A stretch of 64,000 nt of DNA from HGM11368 sp051883455 (lineage in GTDB: Bacteria > Bacillota > Clostridia > Christensenellales > UBA3700), in the NCBI GenBank assembly GCA_051883455.1, contig JBJETT010000008.1, positions 124,001-188,000 on the forward strand, read 5' to 3'. Shown one piece after another: positions 51,608 to 61,227 of the stretch (position 1 is its first letter; each line of letters opens with the position of its first letter). Made by a program: the position numbers and the translations under genes. The notes below the pieces were generated by a model that worked only from the letters and a program-made list of their open reading frames with translations, did no database searches and was not told where the DNA came from.

Positions 51608-52252
51608 TTATTTGCCCGTTGCTATCAAATAGTCGTAGACGTCCATAGGACGCTTGGCTCTATATACTATGTTGGTTTGGTTGAGTGCGTCATAGTCGCC
51701 AAAACCCCACAGACACACTATACAATCCATACCGCATTGCTCGGCTCCCTCTACGTCAAACGACGTATCGCCTATCATCACGGCTTGACTTGCCGTTATA
51801 CCCAAAGTATCGAGAGCGTAATCGAGCACGTCCTTTTTGGTCTCTCGCTCTTTGTACTTGAGCCCCGAAACGAAGTCGATATCTCCGTCCATGCCGAAGT
51901 ACTTGAGCAAAGTCTCGGCGTCTTCTTGCTTTTTGCAAGTTGCCACGCCTATCTTGTAGCCCGCCTCACGGCACTTTTTGATAGTATCTATTATGCCGTC
52001 GTAAGGCTTGGTCTTGAATATTGCCTTGCGCTCGAGATAGTTTTTCTTAAAATACTCTACCGCTTCGTACGCCACGTCCTTGCCCCAATATGCGGTAAAG
52101 GTTTCGCTGAGAGGTGGACCAATATAGTTGCGATACAGCGACTTGTCCACCTCGGTATCGTAATGTTTGAAGGTGAGCTCCAATATCTCGCTGATACCCT
52201 CTTCGGTGTCGCAAAGAGTGCCGTCAAAATCGAAAAACAAATACTTATACAT
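51608..52252 (-). CDS. HAD-family hydrolase (phosphoglycolate phosphatase-like)
   Basis: A 214-residue HAD hydrolase. Motif I is FFDFDGTLCDTEEG (nucleophile Asp), motif II lies around GVATCKKQ, and the motif III/IV region is MIGDTSFDVEGAEQCGMD. A C1-type helical cap spans residues 15-85. Such enzymes dephosphorylate phosphoglycolate, nucleotides or similar small molecules; the substrate is uncertain. It overlaps valS by 8 bases. Confidence 0.9.
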   Translation of the reverse strand: MYKYLFFDFDGTLCDTEEGISEILELTFKHYDTEVDKSLYRNYIGPPLSETFTAYWGKDVAYEAVEYFKKNYLERKAIFKTKPYDGIIDTIKKCREAGYKIGVATCKKQEDAETLLKYFGMDGDIDFVSGLKYKERETKKDVLDYALDTLGITASQAVMIGDTSFDVEGAEQCGMDCIVCLWGFGDYDALNQTNIVYRAKRPMDVYDYLIATGK

Positions 52253-54872
52253 ACTTTTTGAGTGACTCTATCTGTTCGATGAGCTTGTCTGCCTTTTGGC
52301 GATAGTCGGCTTGCTTTTGCATCTCTTTGTCAATCAAAGCCTTAGGCGCTTTGGCAACGAAGCCTTGGTTGGCAAGAAGCTTGGTTGCTCTGTCAATCTC
52401 ACTCTGTGTATGAGCAAGCTCTTGACTAAGACGGGCGATTTCTTCTTCAAAGTTTACCAAATCGCCGAGCAATACGGCAATCTCTCCATATCCGCCAAAG
52501 AGCGAAACGACGTTGGTGTCAAGCTGTGACTTGTCGTCGATGAAGCATACCTCGCCCACGCCCGCAAGCTTTTGGATATATACCACGTCCTTCTTGGCAA
52601 CGCTACTAGCTACCAAATAGATATTGAGCTTCTTAGAAGGCGCAACGCCTCTCTCTGCTTTGAGGTTGCGGATTGCTTTGATAGCTTCCATAACCCTGCC
52701 AAACTCTGCCGACTCTCTTGTAAACACCGTCTTTTTGTCGTAAGTCGGCCATTGCGCCGTAACAATCGTGCCCTTGGTAGTTGGCAAGCTTTGATAAATT
52801 TGCTCGGTGATAAAAGGAACGAACGGATGCATTAGTTTGAGGATATTCTCCAAAACGTATGCAAGCACGCTGACTGTGTTGACCTTTTTGTCTTGGTTGT
52901 CGCCGTAGAGCGAAGTCTTGGCAAGCTCGATATACCAATCGCAAAATTCCGTCCATACGAAGTCGTAAATTTTGGCGCTTGCAAGTCCTATCTCGTACTT
53001 CTCTAGGCTCTTGGTCACTTCTTTGACGGTTCTATTGAGCTGAGTCAAAATCCATTTGTCGGCGCTAGTCAATCTAAAACTACCCATTTGTTTGACTTTG
53101 ACGCCCTTCATATTCATCATAACGAAGCGAGAAGCGTTCCAAACCTTATTCATAAAGTTGCTCGCGCTCTCGGTCTTTTCGTCGATATAACGAGTGTCGC
53201 CACCCGGGGTAATACCTTGAGTTAGTGAAAATCTCAAACTGTCGGCGCCGTACTTGGCAATAATCTCCAACGGGTCGATGCCGTTGCCGAGAGATTTGCT
53301 CATCTTTCTGCCGTATTTATCTCTGACGATACCGTGAATGAGCACCTCCGGGAACGGAATATCGCCCATATGTTCGATACCCGAAAAGATCATTCTCGCT
53401 ACCCAGAAGAAGATAATGTCGTAAGCCGTGACGAGCAAGCTGTTAGGATAGAAGTACGCCAAATCTTTGGTCTTATCGGGATAACCGAGCGTCGAGAAAG
53501 GCCACAATGCGCTGGAAAACCACGTGTCCAATACATCTTCGTCTTGATTGATACGAGTGCTACCGCACTTAGGACATACTTTGACGTCCTCTTTGCTGAC
53601 AATCATCTCTCCGCAGTCTTGACAATAATACGCGGGTATTCTGTGTCCCCACCAAAGTTGTCTCGATATACACCAATCTTTGATATTCTCCATCCAATTG
53701 AAATATACTTTACTAAATCTAGACGGGATAAACTCAACCTTCTTTTTCTTAACTACGCTTATTGCAGGCTTGGCGAGCGGTTCCATCTTGACAAACCACT
53801 GCTTGCTTACGAGAGGCTCTACAGTCGAATGACAGCGATAGCAATGTCCTACGTTGTGCTTGTAGTCCTCTACGCTAACCAAATAGCCTTGTTCCTCGAG
53901 GTCTTTGACAATAGCGACTCTTGCGTCCTCTCTGCTAAGTCCTACGTATTTGCCCGCATTGTCGTTCATAGAGCCGTCGTCGTTCATGATGCGAATGACA
54001 GGCAAATCGTGACGAGCGCCCACCTCGAAGTCGTTAGGGTCGTGCGCAGGGGTAATCTTGACCGCACCGCTACCAAAATCCATCTCTACGTAGTCGTCGG
54101 CAACGATAGGTATCTCCTTGTTCATCAAAGGCAAAATAAGGGTTTTGCCTATCATATCCTTGTATCTGTCGTCCTTTGGATTGACCGCAACCGCCGTATC
54201 GCCCGGCATCGTCTCGGGTCTCGTCGTGGCAACGACGATCTCTCCGCTGCCGTCTGCGAGCGGATATCTGATATTCCAAAGATGTCCCTCTTCTTCCTCG
54301 TATTCTACCTCGGCGTCGCTGAGCGCAGTCTTACAGCAAGGACACCAGTTGATAATTCGGTCTCCCTTGTAAATCAAGCCCTTTTCGTAGAGATTGACGA
54401 AGACTTCTTTGACTGCCTTGGAACACTTTTCGTCCATAGTAAAGGCTTCTCTCGACCAGTCGCAAGAACAACCAAGCCTCTTGAGTTGGTCGATAATTCT
54501 TCCGCCGTACTGTCTTTTCCAGTCCCACGCTCTCTCCAAAAAGCCTTCTCTGCCCACGTCGTTTTTGCTAAGTCCTTCGCTCTTCATCTTCTCTACGATT
54601 TTGACTTCCGTAGCGATAGAAGCGTGGTCAGTACCCGGCAACCATAGCGTGGAATAGCCTTGCATACGCTTAAATCTTACGATAACGTCTTGAATGGTGT
54701 CGTTGAGCGCGTGTCCCATATGAAGCTGTCCCGTTATGTTTGGAGGCGGGATAACGATGGTAAACGGCTCTTTTTTCTTGTCAACTTTGGCTTCGAAACA
54801 GCCGATTTTTAGCCAATTTTCATATAGTTTTTCTTCAAATTCTTGTGGATTGTAAGTCTTGGACATTTCCAT
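52245..54872 (-). CDS. valS: Valyl-tRNA synthetase
   Basis: An 875-residue class Ia synthetase. The HIGH motif is in GQLHMGHAL (residues 49-57), KMSKS is at about residues 523-527 in GRKMSKSLGNG, an editing (CP1) domain lies between them, and zinc-knuckle cysteines are in CQDCGEMIV and CPKCGSTR. The C-terminal coiled coil (EEIARLSQELAHTQSEIDRA) is typical for ValRS. AAGAGG lies upstream of the start. No T-box leader is present in the 85-base gap. Confidence 0.97.
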   Translation of the reverse strand: MEMSKTYNPQEFEEKLYENWLKIGCFEAKVDKKKEPFTIVIPPPNITGQLHMGHALNDTIQDVIVRFKRMQGYSTLWLPGTDHASIATEVKIVEKMKSEGLSKNDVGREGFLERAWDWKRQYGGRIIDQLKRLGCSCDWSREAFTMDEKCSKAVKEVFVNLYEKGLIYKGDRIINWCPCCKTALSDAEVEYEEEEGHLWNIRYPLADGSGEIVVATTRPETMPGDTAVAVNPKDDRYKDMIGKTLILPLMNKEIPIVADDYVEMDFGSGAVKITPAHDPNDFEVGARHDLPVIRIMNDDGSMNDNAGKYVGLSREDARVAIVKDLEEQGYLVSVEDYKHNVGHCYRCHSTVEPLVSKQWFVKMEPLAKPAISVVKKKKVEFIPSRFSKVYFNWMENIKDWCISRQLWWGHRIPAYYCQDCGEMIVSKEDVKVCPKCGSTRINQDEDVLDTWFSSALWPFSTLGYPDKTKDLAYFYPNSLLVTAYDIIFFWVARMIFSGIEHMGDIPFPEVLIHGIVRDKYGRKMSKSLGNGIDPLEIIAKYGADSLRFSLTQGITPGGDTRYIDEKTESASNFMNKVWNASRFVMMNMKGVKVKQMGSFRLTSADKWILTQLNRTVKEVTKSLEKYEIGLASAKIYDFVWTEFCDWYIELAKTSLYGDNQDKKVNTVSVLAYVLENILKLMHPFVPFITEQIYQSLPTTKGTIVTAQWPTYDKKTVFTRESAEFGRVMEAIKAIRNLKAERGVAPSKKLNIYLVASSVAKKDVVYIQKLAGVGEVCFIDDKSQLDTNVVSLFGGYGEIAVLLGDLVNFEEEIARLSQELAHTQSEIDRATKLLANQGFVAKAPKALIDKEMQKQADYRQKADKLIEQIESLKKYV

Positions 54873-54957
54873 ATTCGTAACCTCTTTTGCGGTTGTGTTG
54901 TTTTGTGTAATAGTATTTTTGGGCTTTGCCCTAAATTAAGCTGTGTTAGTTAGGCGT

Positions 54958-55167
54958 TTAGGCGGTAAGTACCGCAAGCAGTACCCCTGCCAGCATTATT
55001 ATCGTAGATATGATGCCTATCGCCGTCGTCTTGGCACCGTTATTGTCCCTCTTGAGCTGTCCGCTAAAATATAGCACCCCTGCCATGCCGACGATAGCCA
55101 AGCATATAGCGACTATAATAATCGGGTTGGATAATCTCTCGGGGCTAAATTGCAACCAATCAAACAT
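54958..55167 (-). CDS. Small two-helix membrane protein
   Basis: A 69-residue protein with two hydrophobic segments (residues 15-34 and 47-67) separated by a basic loop (GQLKRDNNGAKT). It overlaps pgsA by 8 bases and is therefore a genuine co-translated gene. No family was recognised. Confidence 0.7.
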   Translation of the reverse strand: MFDWLQFSPERLSNPIIIVAICLAIVGMAGVLYFSGQLKRDNNGAKTTAIGIISTIIMLAGVLLAVLTA

Positions 55168-55882
55168 TGTCAGACTTTTGGTCTATATCGGAGTCGATCT
55201 TTGGCTCGCTGTTAGATTGCTCGTCTACGACGTCGACGCTTTGTTGAGGGGTGTCGTCAAGCGCTCCCGACTCGCGCAGTCTTCTTAGATCTCTAGAATA
55301 TCTAATCGTGTATTGAGTTGCGGCAATAACGGCAAGCACCATTCCCGCAGACAAAATGCCCACGTCGGCAGCGTAAATAAACCTTGCCCATTCATAGCCT
55401 GCAACGTCTTTGAGAGGAACGAAAAACGCAAGCACTATACCTATGAAATTGATAGTTGCGCCCGCCTTGCCCCACTTGTTGGACTGTTGGTTGATTTGAC
55501 TCTTACTCTTGACCATAAAGTATCTGGAAGATACGCCCATAAACACTTCTTTGACTATGAGCAAAGCCATAAATACGTAATATACGCCTTGTAGCAAACA
55601 TACCAACATGATGAGTGCAACGCATTGCAAAACCTTGTCGGCGATTGGGTCAAGCACCTTGCCGATATCGCTGACTTGATTGAAGTGTCTGGCTATATAG
55701 CCGTCCACCACGTCGGTGATAGAAGCAAACACGAAGAGTCCAAAGCCCGCCAATAGATATTTGGTCGCTGCTCTATCGAGATAATACTCACTCATCATCC
55801 ATACGAAAAACGGAATACAAATTATTCTGACATAAGTGAGAATATTGGGTATGGTAAATATGTCTTTTTTGCTAAATTTCAT
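55160..55882 (-). CDS. pgsA: CDP-diacylglycerol--glycerol-3-phosphate 3-phosphatidyltransferase
   Basis: Makes phosphatidylglycerophosphate, the first step to phosphatidylglycerol and cardiolipin. The CDP-alcohol phosphotransferase motif is complete: Asp57, Asp60-Gly61, Ala64-Arg65, Gly74, Asp78 and Asp82 in TDVVDGYIAR and SDIGKVLDPIAD. About six membrane helices; a 30-residue acidic C-terminal tail (SGALDDTPQQSVDVVDEQ) is unusual. The start at 55882 (MKFSKKDIFT) follows GGAGGG; the longer frame lacks a ribosome binding site. Confidence 0.94.
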   Translation of the reverse strand: MKFSKKDIFTIPNILTYVRIICIPFFVWMMSEYYLDRAATKYLLAGFGLFVFASITDVVDGYIARHFNQVSDIGKVLDPIADKVLQCVALIMLVCLLQGVYYVFMALLIVKEVFMGVSSRYFMVKSKSQINQQSNKWGKAGATINFIGIVLAFFVPLKDVAGYEWARFIYAADVGILSAGMVLAVIAATQYTIRYSRDLRRLRESGALDDTPQQSVDVVDEQSNSEPKIDSDIDQKSDNV

Positions 55883-55967
55883 ATTGCCCTCCACGGATTG
55901 AATTTTATTATAACATAGCAAAGTGCAATATTCAAGCAAATTATTATACTCGTTTTAATAATTATAA

Positions 55968-55990
55968 GGCGCACTATACTTAAATGCGCC
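55968..55990 (-). terminator. Probable terminator downstream of the YkvI-like gene
   Basis: GGCGCA / TGCGCC stem with an eleven-base loop, followed on the minus strand by TTATAATTATT. It lies 116 bases past the stop codon. Confidence 0.45.
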
Positions 55991-56105
55991 CTATCTTCAG
56001 AAAATATCTATAAAGATATCTTCTCGCTGACGAAAGAGAAACTTGTATTGACCATAAAATTCTCACCGACAACAAATATAGCTTTGGACAAATGGTAAAA
56101 GCCGT

Positions 56106-57080
56106 CTAACGACTTATTGATATTTCGGTTCTATCTCGATTTTTGCCACCCTTCCTTGCTAAGGTTATCGACAAGCAAGCCACGGCGACTATCAACCACA
56201 CCACCCCTAAGCAACCCGCAAAGTTGAAAAAGACCTTGACGCACCAACCAAAATCCAAAAAATTGCCTATTATTGACAACACCGCAACTAGCAATACCGC
56301 AATCAGCTTCTTTGCCGATATCATTGAGATTTTGGTATAAAGAGCGCGTGCACAAGCAAACATCGTCGTGATGATTGCGCCAAGTATTATCACCGAACAA
56401 ATCCCGCCCAATCCGTGCGCTTTGGCAAACTCGAACACGGGCATAGCGGCGTGGGCGTTGTCTTTGGAGATTGCAAAACCGACTGCTAGCATCAAGGCCA
56501 GCACTCCGCCCGACAAAACGCCTGCTAATACAATTTGTCCACCTTTCATATTTTTGCCTTCCTCACTCACCACATAGCCCCCCAACATGACGTTGAGCCC
56601 GCAGTATTGCAAAATTCTCAATATTCCTATCCCGCCCAACGGACAAGGCGTTGCATGCCGTAAAAAGTATAACATCATCAACACTACTGCCACTATTATC
56701 AAGCTGTTGACCTTAGCAAGAAAGTCTTGTCGTAGCATAACAAAGCAGGTGATTGCACCCAAAATTAACCCCATTCCCCTTATACCGAAAGCGTCGAATA
56801 CTATTTGGCTTGCTCCGCTACACATTGATAGGTACACCAAAGCCGTGCTGATAAATAGAGCTATTTGCAAAAGGGTATACGCCAACGACGGCAAAATAGC
56901 AAAGCAATTAGTTTTGCCACACAGCAAAAACAGCGAGCAAAACACCCCGAGCAATATACCCGCGATAATCGCACTGACTATTCCGCTGCCACCAAAAAAA
57001 GTCACTATCTCCTTGCCCGTGGCAAAGCCTGCGCCTATCACCGCTCCCACGTATAGCATTGCCGTCCTAAACGTCTTCAT
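56106..57080 (-). CDS. YkvI-family membrane protein
   Basis: A 324-residue membrane protein with about ten helices. The N-terminus MLYVGAVIGAGFATGKEIVTFF is the hallmark of the YkvI family, distant relatives of the LeuT-fold branched-chain amino acid transporters and spore germination permeases; GAVIGAG is the unwound first-helix substrate region. The substrate is unknown. The start at 57080 follows GAGGTG; the longer frame has no ribosome binding site. Confidence 0.87.
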   Translation of the reverse strand: MKTFRTAMLYVGAVIGAGFATGKEIVTFFGGSGIVSAIIAGILLGVFCSLFLLCGKTNCFAILPSLAYTLLQIALFISTALVYLSMCSGASQIVFDAFGIRGMGLILGAITCFVMLRQDFLAKVNSLIIVAVVLMMLYFLRHATPCPLGGIGILRILQYCGLNVMLGGYVVSEEGKNMKGGQIVLAGVLSGGVLALMLAVGFAISKDNAHAAMPVFEFAKAHGLGGICSVIILGAIITTMFACARALYTKISMISAKKLIAVLLVAVLSIIGNFLDFGWCVKVFFNFAGCLGVVWLIVAVACLSITLARKGGKNRDRTEISISR

Positions 57081-57174
57081 ATACACCTCGGATATAGTGT
57101 ATGAATTGCCGTGCATTTTTATTTGTCTATTTGCCGTAGGTAGGTCTTGGCAATATCAAAGAAAAAATAAAAAA

Positions 57175-57192
57175 ACTCGATACGTATCGAGT
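57175..57192. terminator. Bidirectional terminator downstream of the HD-domain operon
   Basis: ACTCGATA-cg-TATCGAGT palindrome flanked by A and T runs on both sides. It ends the minus-strand operon coming from 62.2 kb. Confidence 0.85.
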
Positions 57193-57288
57193 TTTTTACT
57201 AATTAATTGTTGTTTGCCGTGCAATTTGGCAGCTAACGCTAAGCTTATATAGCATATATCGCCCATCTAAAAATCGTCTAGAGCTAGG

Positions 57289-57960
57289 TTATTCTGACAG
57301 CTTCTTTGGCGTATTGATAACGACGTCGTTGATATACAGCTTGAAGGTGCAACCAAGGTATTGCGCCGCCCTCTCCGACATAATCATTCGAGAGAGGAAT
57401 ATGGATAGATAATCCATAACCGACGAAGTTTCGTCCATATAGAACTTGGCGCTGATTATCTTCTTTTCTCCGTCTACCAGCACGATATTTTTGATGATAG
57501 AATAGTTGACTATATCGTGCACGTCGCCTTGGGTTAGTCTTTTGACTCTTGTGCGATGAGCGTCGCTCTTGTCGGCGATTACAAGCGCAGCGGATATAGG
57601 ATTGACCACGTAGCCTATCTCCTCTTCGTGATTGCCCACGGCGGAACATATCGTGCAAATATCCTCGTACGGCATCTGCATATTTTTGAGTATATTGTAT
57701 AGCAAAATACCCGAGCTTACGCCGTGTGCCTTGCGGTTGATGACGTTGCCGATATCGTGCACGTAGCCTGCAATCTTGGCAAGCTCTTGCATATGTTCGT
57801 CGTAGCCCAACTTTTCGAGTATCATTGCGCTAGTCCACGACACGTACCCTGCATGACGCAAGCCGTGTTCGGTATAATCCATTGACTCCAACACTTGGTT
57901 GGAAGCCTTGATTAGTGCTTGAATTTCTACGTTGTTTTTTACGTCTTCTAAGGTAATCAT
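57289..57960 (-). CDS. HD-domain phosphohydrolase
   Basis: A 223-residue protein with an HD metal-dependent phosphohydrolase core: first His in TEHGLRHAGYV, the HD pair in IAGYVHDIGNV, a third His in AVGNHEEEIG and an Asp in VIADKSDAHRTRV. The C-terminal part (from about 160) lacks a recognised motif. Substrates of this class include (di)nucleotides and cyclic nucleotides. The start at 57960 (MITLEDVK) follows AAAGGAGG. It is last in a five-gene operon, 11 bases after the TPR gene. Confidence 0.88.
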   Translation of the reverse strand: MITLEDVKNNVEIQALIKASNQVLESMDYTEHGLRHAGYVSWTSAMILEKLGYDEHMQELAKIAGYVHDIGNVINRKAHGVSSGILLYNILKNMQMPYEDICTICSAVGNHEEEIGYVVNPISAALVIADKSDAHRTRVKRLTQGDVHDIVNYSIIKNIVLVDGEKKIISAKFYMDETSSVMDYLSIFLSRMIMSERAAQYLGCTFKLYINDVVINTPKKLSE

Positions 57961-57971
57961 ATTCCCTCCTT

Positions 57972-59657
57972 TTAGTTGTCGAACAGCCTGTGACAATAGT
58001 CGAGATAAGTGTCAATATTATATTCTACGTCGGGTTGCAACGCCTCTATCGGTCTTTGGAAAGCATAGCTTATCAGTACTGCAGACAGACATTCCGCCGA
58101 CCTTAGCGCAACGCCCTTCTCTCGTGCAAGCTCACAAACTTCGTCCAAAGCTTCGCCCAACTTGTCTATCGCCTTTTGACCCAAAAAGGCAGCGTAGGAA
58201 CAAGCCCTATAATACGCCTTTTGGCAAGTGAGATTGTACTTGTCCAATCGTCCTTTGCCCCTTAATCTCACTATGCAATATTTGAGGTCTTGCATTGTGG
58301 CGAATTTCTTACGACCCGCCAAAGCCAGCCTATATATTATGTCGCTTTTGCAGATAGACAAAACATCGTCTTTGATTAGCAAAGAATACAAAAATTCTTC
58401 CAACGCATACACGCCCGTATCCATCAGCTTTTTGACGCTTCGAGCTTGCAAGTCCCCGTCAAACTCTCTACTTGCAAGATATCTTATTGCAAGAGCGAGT
58501 TTTTTGTCAACTCTACCGAATTCGTCAAGGACGTTTTGAGAATTTATATCTTCGATTAGCCCTTGCCACTCTTTGTGCAACTGTCTAAGATAGCAGTCGT
58601 CGATAATCTCGTTGGCTCCGCCGTTTGCGTACCTTTCCAAAAAGTATAGGTACTGCTCCGCCCCAGTCATATCGGGATAGAGCCTAGCCATATCGGCAAA
58701 TATCTTCTTGCAAGCCTTGACGTTGCCGAGGTTGTACAGCGCCAACGCCTTGCACTTGTTGTAGACGTAGCAGTCGGGGCAATACCCGAGTTGTCTATCC
58801 GCAATAGCCACTATATCCTGATACTTGCCGTCTAGCGCCAATATCTTATAGACTTTGGACATATTGTCGTCCGACAAGCAATCTACTTGACCTATACGCT
58901 CTATGCATTGGCGAGCTACGTCTTCGTCTTGCTCGTCCGCACTCAACATATACTTCGTCATCAATGCCTCAACGTTGTCGGGATCTAATTCAAGCACTCT
59001 TTGCACGATTTCTTTCACCTGCTTCAAATAGCCTTGCGCCATAAAGCATAGACACTCGTCGTTGAATATTTCTACTTTTACTGCCTTCGACACACCCTTT
59101 AGTTCTATTCTCTGCAACGTTTCGAATGCCATATAATAATCGTGTTCAAGAATATATTCTCTGGCAATATGTATTATTTCTCTCGCCCTATCGTCGGCGT
59201 TTTGCAGACGAGGTTTGCTAGGAAACTTGCCGTCTAAAGCCAAATCAAAGGTTTGTTTGTCAATTTGGACACCGCCCTTATTGCACAACAAAAATAACTC
59301 TTTGTCAGACTTGACACCGTATCTTGCCACTATTTGCGCTAATTGAACGATATAATGTCCTATTGCCGACGCGTCGGCTTGCATGCGCGCCAAAGTCGCT
59401 ATCATCAATACGTAAGCTTGCAAAGACTCTTCGTTGTGGTTCAAAACCTTGGCAAGAGTCTCAACGGCAAACTCCTCGTTGCCGTCTACGGCGTAACACT
59501 CGGCAAGGAAAAAATAAATACTTTGCCTCTTGTCTTGCCCACGTTCTCTGGCTAGAGCGTCGTAGGCAAAGCGTATTGCTCCCGCATAGTCCTCGTCGTC
59601 CATACAGCTTACGGCAAGCTTCATCAAGTCTTTGGCATTGTTAGGATATCGTATCAT
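57972..59657 (-). CDS. Tetratricopeptide-repeat protein
   Basis: A 561-residue all-helical, probably cytoplasmic protein with TPR-like pairs at the N-terminus (DLMKLAVSCMDDEDYAGAIRF, FFLAECYAVDGNEEFAVETL), in the middle (GYLKQVKEIVQRVLELDPDN) and at ALYNLGNVKACKKIFADMAR. The C-terminal third has no recognised motif. It overlaps hslO by four bases (ATGA). The function is unknown; the link to hslO suggests a role in protein quality control, by inference only. Confidence 0.8.
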   Translation of the reverse strand: MIRYPNNAKDLMKLAVSCMDDEDYAGAIRFAYDALARERGQDKRQSIYFFLAECYAVDGNEEFAVETLAKVLNHNEESLQAYVLMIATLARMQADASAIGHYIVQLAQIVARYGVKSDKELFLLCNKGGVQIDKQTFDLALDGKFPSKPRLQNADDRAREIIHIAREYILEHDYYMAFETLQRIELKGVSKAVKVEIFNDECLCFMAQGYLKQVKEIVQRVLELDPDNVEALMTKYMLSADEQDEDVARQCIERIGQVDCLSDDNMSKVYKILALDGKYQDIVAIADRQLGYCPDCYVYNKCKALALYNLGNVKACKKIFADMARLYPDMTGAEQYLYFLERYANGGANEIIDDCYLRQLHKEWQGLIEDINSQNVLDEFGRVDKKLALAIRYLASREFDGDLQARSVKKLMDTGVYALEEFLYSLLIKDDVLSICKSDIIYRLALAGRKKFATMQDLKYCIVRLRGKGRLDKYNLTCQKAYYRACSYAAFLGQKAIDKLGEALDEVCELAREKGVALRSAECLSAVLISYAFQRPIEALQPDVEYNIDTYLDYCHRLFDN

Positions 59658-60511
59658 CTAAAAATTTCCTTGACGTCTTCTTCGTCAAAAGTGTAAGCTG
59701 AATTGCAAAAATCGCACTTAATCTCTATCTTTCCTTGCTCTTTGATTACCTCTAAGGCTTCCTTTTCCCCGAGGCTGGAGAGCATCTCTACCGCCTTGGC
59801 TCTCGAACAAACGCATTGATATCTTGGGAAAACGTCGGGCAAATATTCCATATCAAAATGCCCGAAATAATAGTCAATAATTTCCTTTGGGCTATGACTA
59901 GCAAGCAAACTTGCCACGTCGGTAAAGTTGCCCACTATATCTTCGAGAATAACCAAAATCTCCTCTTCGCACCCCGGCATAGGTTGTACGATAATACCAC
60001 CGCTCACCGCAACTTCGCCCTCGTCGTCGACGTTGCAGCCCAAGGCAATAGCCGAGTTGATTTGCTCGCTTACTGCAAAATAATATGCAAAATCGTGCGA
60101 GATATTACCACTGACGAGCCCCGTAAGTCCGTTGTAAGGCTCTTTGAGTCCCAAATCTTTGATGATATTGAGCTGTCCGTCGTTACCTACCACCTCGGCA
60201 ACTGAAGCGTCCTTGTCGTCTGCCAAAGCCGTTGGATTGTCGCAATAGCACCTAACGAATCCGCCACACTCTCCACAAACCACCATTTTGCCTATCTCTC
60301 TATCCGACTGAATGATTGCGGTAAGTCTATCGCCCTTGCTCTTGAAGGTGGAACAAATAAAAGCTCCCATAGTCAAAAATCTAGCCATAGCACGAGTGAC
60401 GGGGGCTGAAAATCCGTGAATATTCTTGGCAGTGCGCGCCACGTCGGTAGTGTCCATAACGCTCACCAACGCCTTGCCTCCAAATAAAATCGCTCTCTTG
60501 ATTATATCCAT
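59654..60511 (-). CDS. hslO: Hsp33-type redox-regulated chaperone
   Basis: A 285-residue holdase chaperone that switches on when its zinc centre is oxidised. The four zinc cysteines are in QCVCSRAKA and CDFCNSAY near the C-terminus, with the expected spacing. The N-terminal region has GAFICSTFKSKGDRLTAIIQ. The start at 60511 overlaps the methyltransferase stop by one base. In an anaerobe it would protect against oxygen shock. Confidence 0.95.
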   Translation of the reverse strand: MDIIKRAILFGGKALVSVMDTTDVARTAKNIHGFSAPVTRAMARFLTMGAFICSTFKSKGDRLTAIIQSDREIGKMVVCGECGGFVRCYCDNPTALADDKDASVAEVVGNDGQLNIIKDLGLKEPYNGLTGLVSGNISHDFAYYFAVSEQINSAIALGCNVDDEGEVAVSGGIIVQPMPGCEEEILVILEDIVGNFTDVASLLASHSPKEIIDYYFGHFDMEYLPDVFPRYQCVCSRAKAVEMLSSLGEKEALEVIKEQGKIEIKCDFCNSAYTFDEEDVKEIFR

Positions 60512-61227
60512 TATTTCTTAGTAGCTACGAACAAAACTCGTTGAGTTCGTTCGACAGGACGTGCCATACCGTCGGCATCGTAAACCTGTACGCTCCACTT
60601 CTCCTTTAGTAGATTGATAATATCTTGCGTATCGTGTGCGTATTGAGTATGCTCTTCGTCAATTCTCAGATACATGTCGCCCTTTTGCTTTTCAAAAAAG
60701 CTAATCTGCATCTCTACGCACTCGTTATCTTGATTGAAAGTATTGTTCCAAATATAAGTTATATCGTCGTAATCTTCGCAAAAGGTGTTGTCGCCGAGGA
60801 CTTCGCGTAGTTTGTAACTGCTGGACACGTCGAAGACCAACTTTCCGCCTACCTTGACGTAACCGCTTATTTTGTCCAACGTCTTGGCAAGCATCTTGCT
60901 GTCGAGGTAATTGAAGCCGTCGCACACGCACGTAACGAAATCAACGGGGTGAGAGGGTACAAAGTCCTCAACGCTTTGGTTGACCCATACCACCCTTTTG
61001 CCCGCCTTGCGAGCCTTTTCAGTAGCCACGTTGAGCATCTGAGAGGAAAAGTCTACGCCCGTCATAGTGCAATAATCGGCTAGCTCGATAGCGATATTGC
61101 CCGTACCGCAACACAAATCCACGCCCTCGCCGCTAAGGAAGCTTTTGAGAAAGGCGACGTAACCGTCATAGTCAAAGTCGCCCATCAACACGTCGTAATA
61201 TTTTGCAAGCACCGAGTAGCAATTCAT
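60511..61227 (-). CDS. Class I SAM-dependent methyltransferase
   Basis: A 238-residue methyltransferase with motif I VDLCCGTGNIAIELAD, motif II/III DFVTCVCDGFNYL and VGGKLVFDVSS. The pattern NTFNQDNECVEMQISFFEK is typical of a family common beside small operons in Bacillota; the substrate is unknown. Four-base overlap with the upstream gene and one-base overlap with hslO show tight coupling. Confidence 0.9.
   Translation of the reverse strand: MNCYSVLAKYYDVLMGDFDYDGYVAFLKSFLSGEGVDLCCGTGNIAIELADYCTMTGVDFSSQMLNVATEKARKAGKRVVWVNQSVEDFVPSHPVDFVTCVCDGFNYLDSKMLAKTLDKISGYVKVGGKLVFDVSSSYKLREVLGDNTFCEDYDDITYIWNNTFNQDNECVEMQISFFEKQKGDMYLRIDEEHTQYAHDTQDIINLLKEKWSVQVYDADGMARPVERTQRVLFVATKK

Noticed and set aside
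54873..54957. T-box leader in front of valS
   Set aside because: The gap is only about 85 bases and lacks the T-box sequence and specifier structure.
55940..56105. Possible coding remnant on the minus strand (reads KAIFVVGENFMVNTSFSFVSEK)
   Set aside because: It has no start codon with a ribosome binding site and is only about 40 codons with no recognisable family, so I could not support it as a gene.
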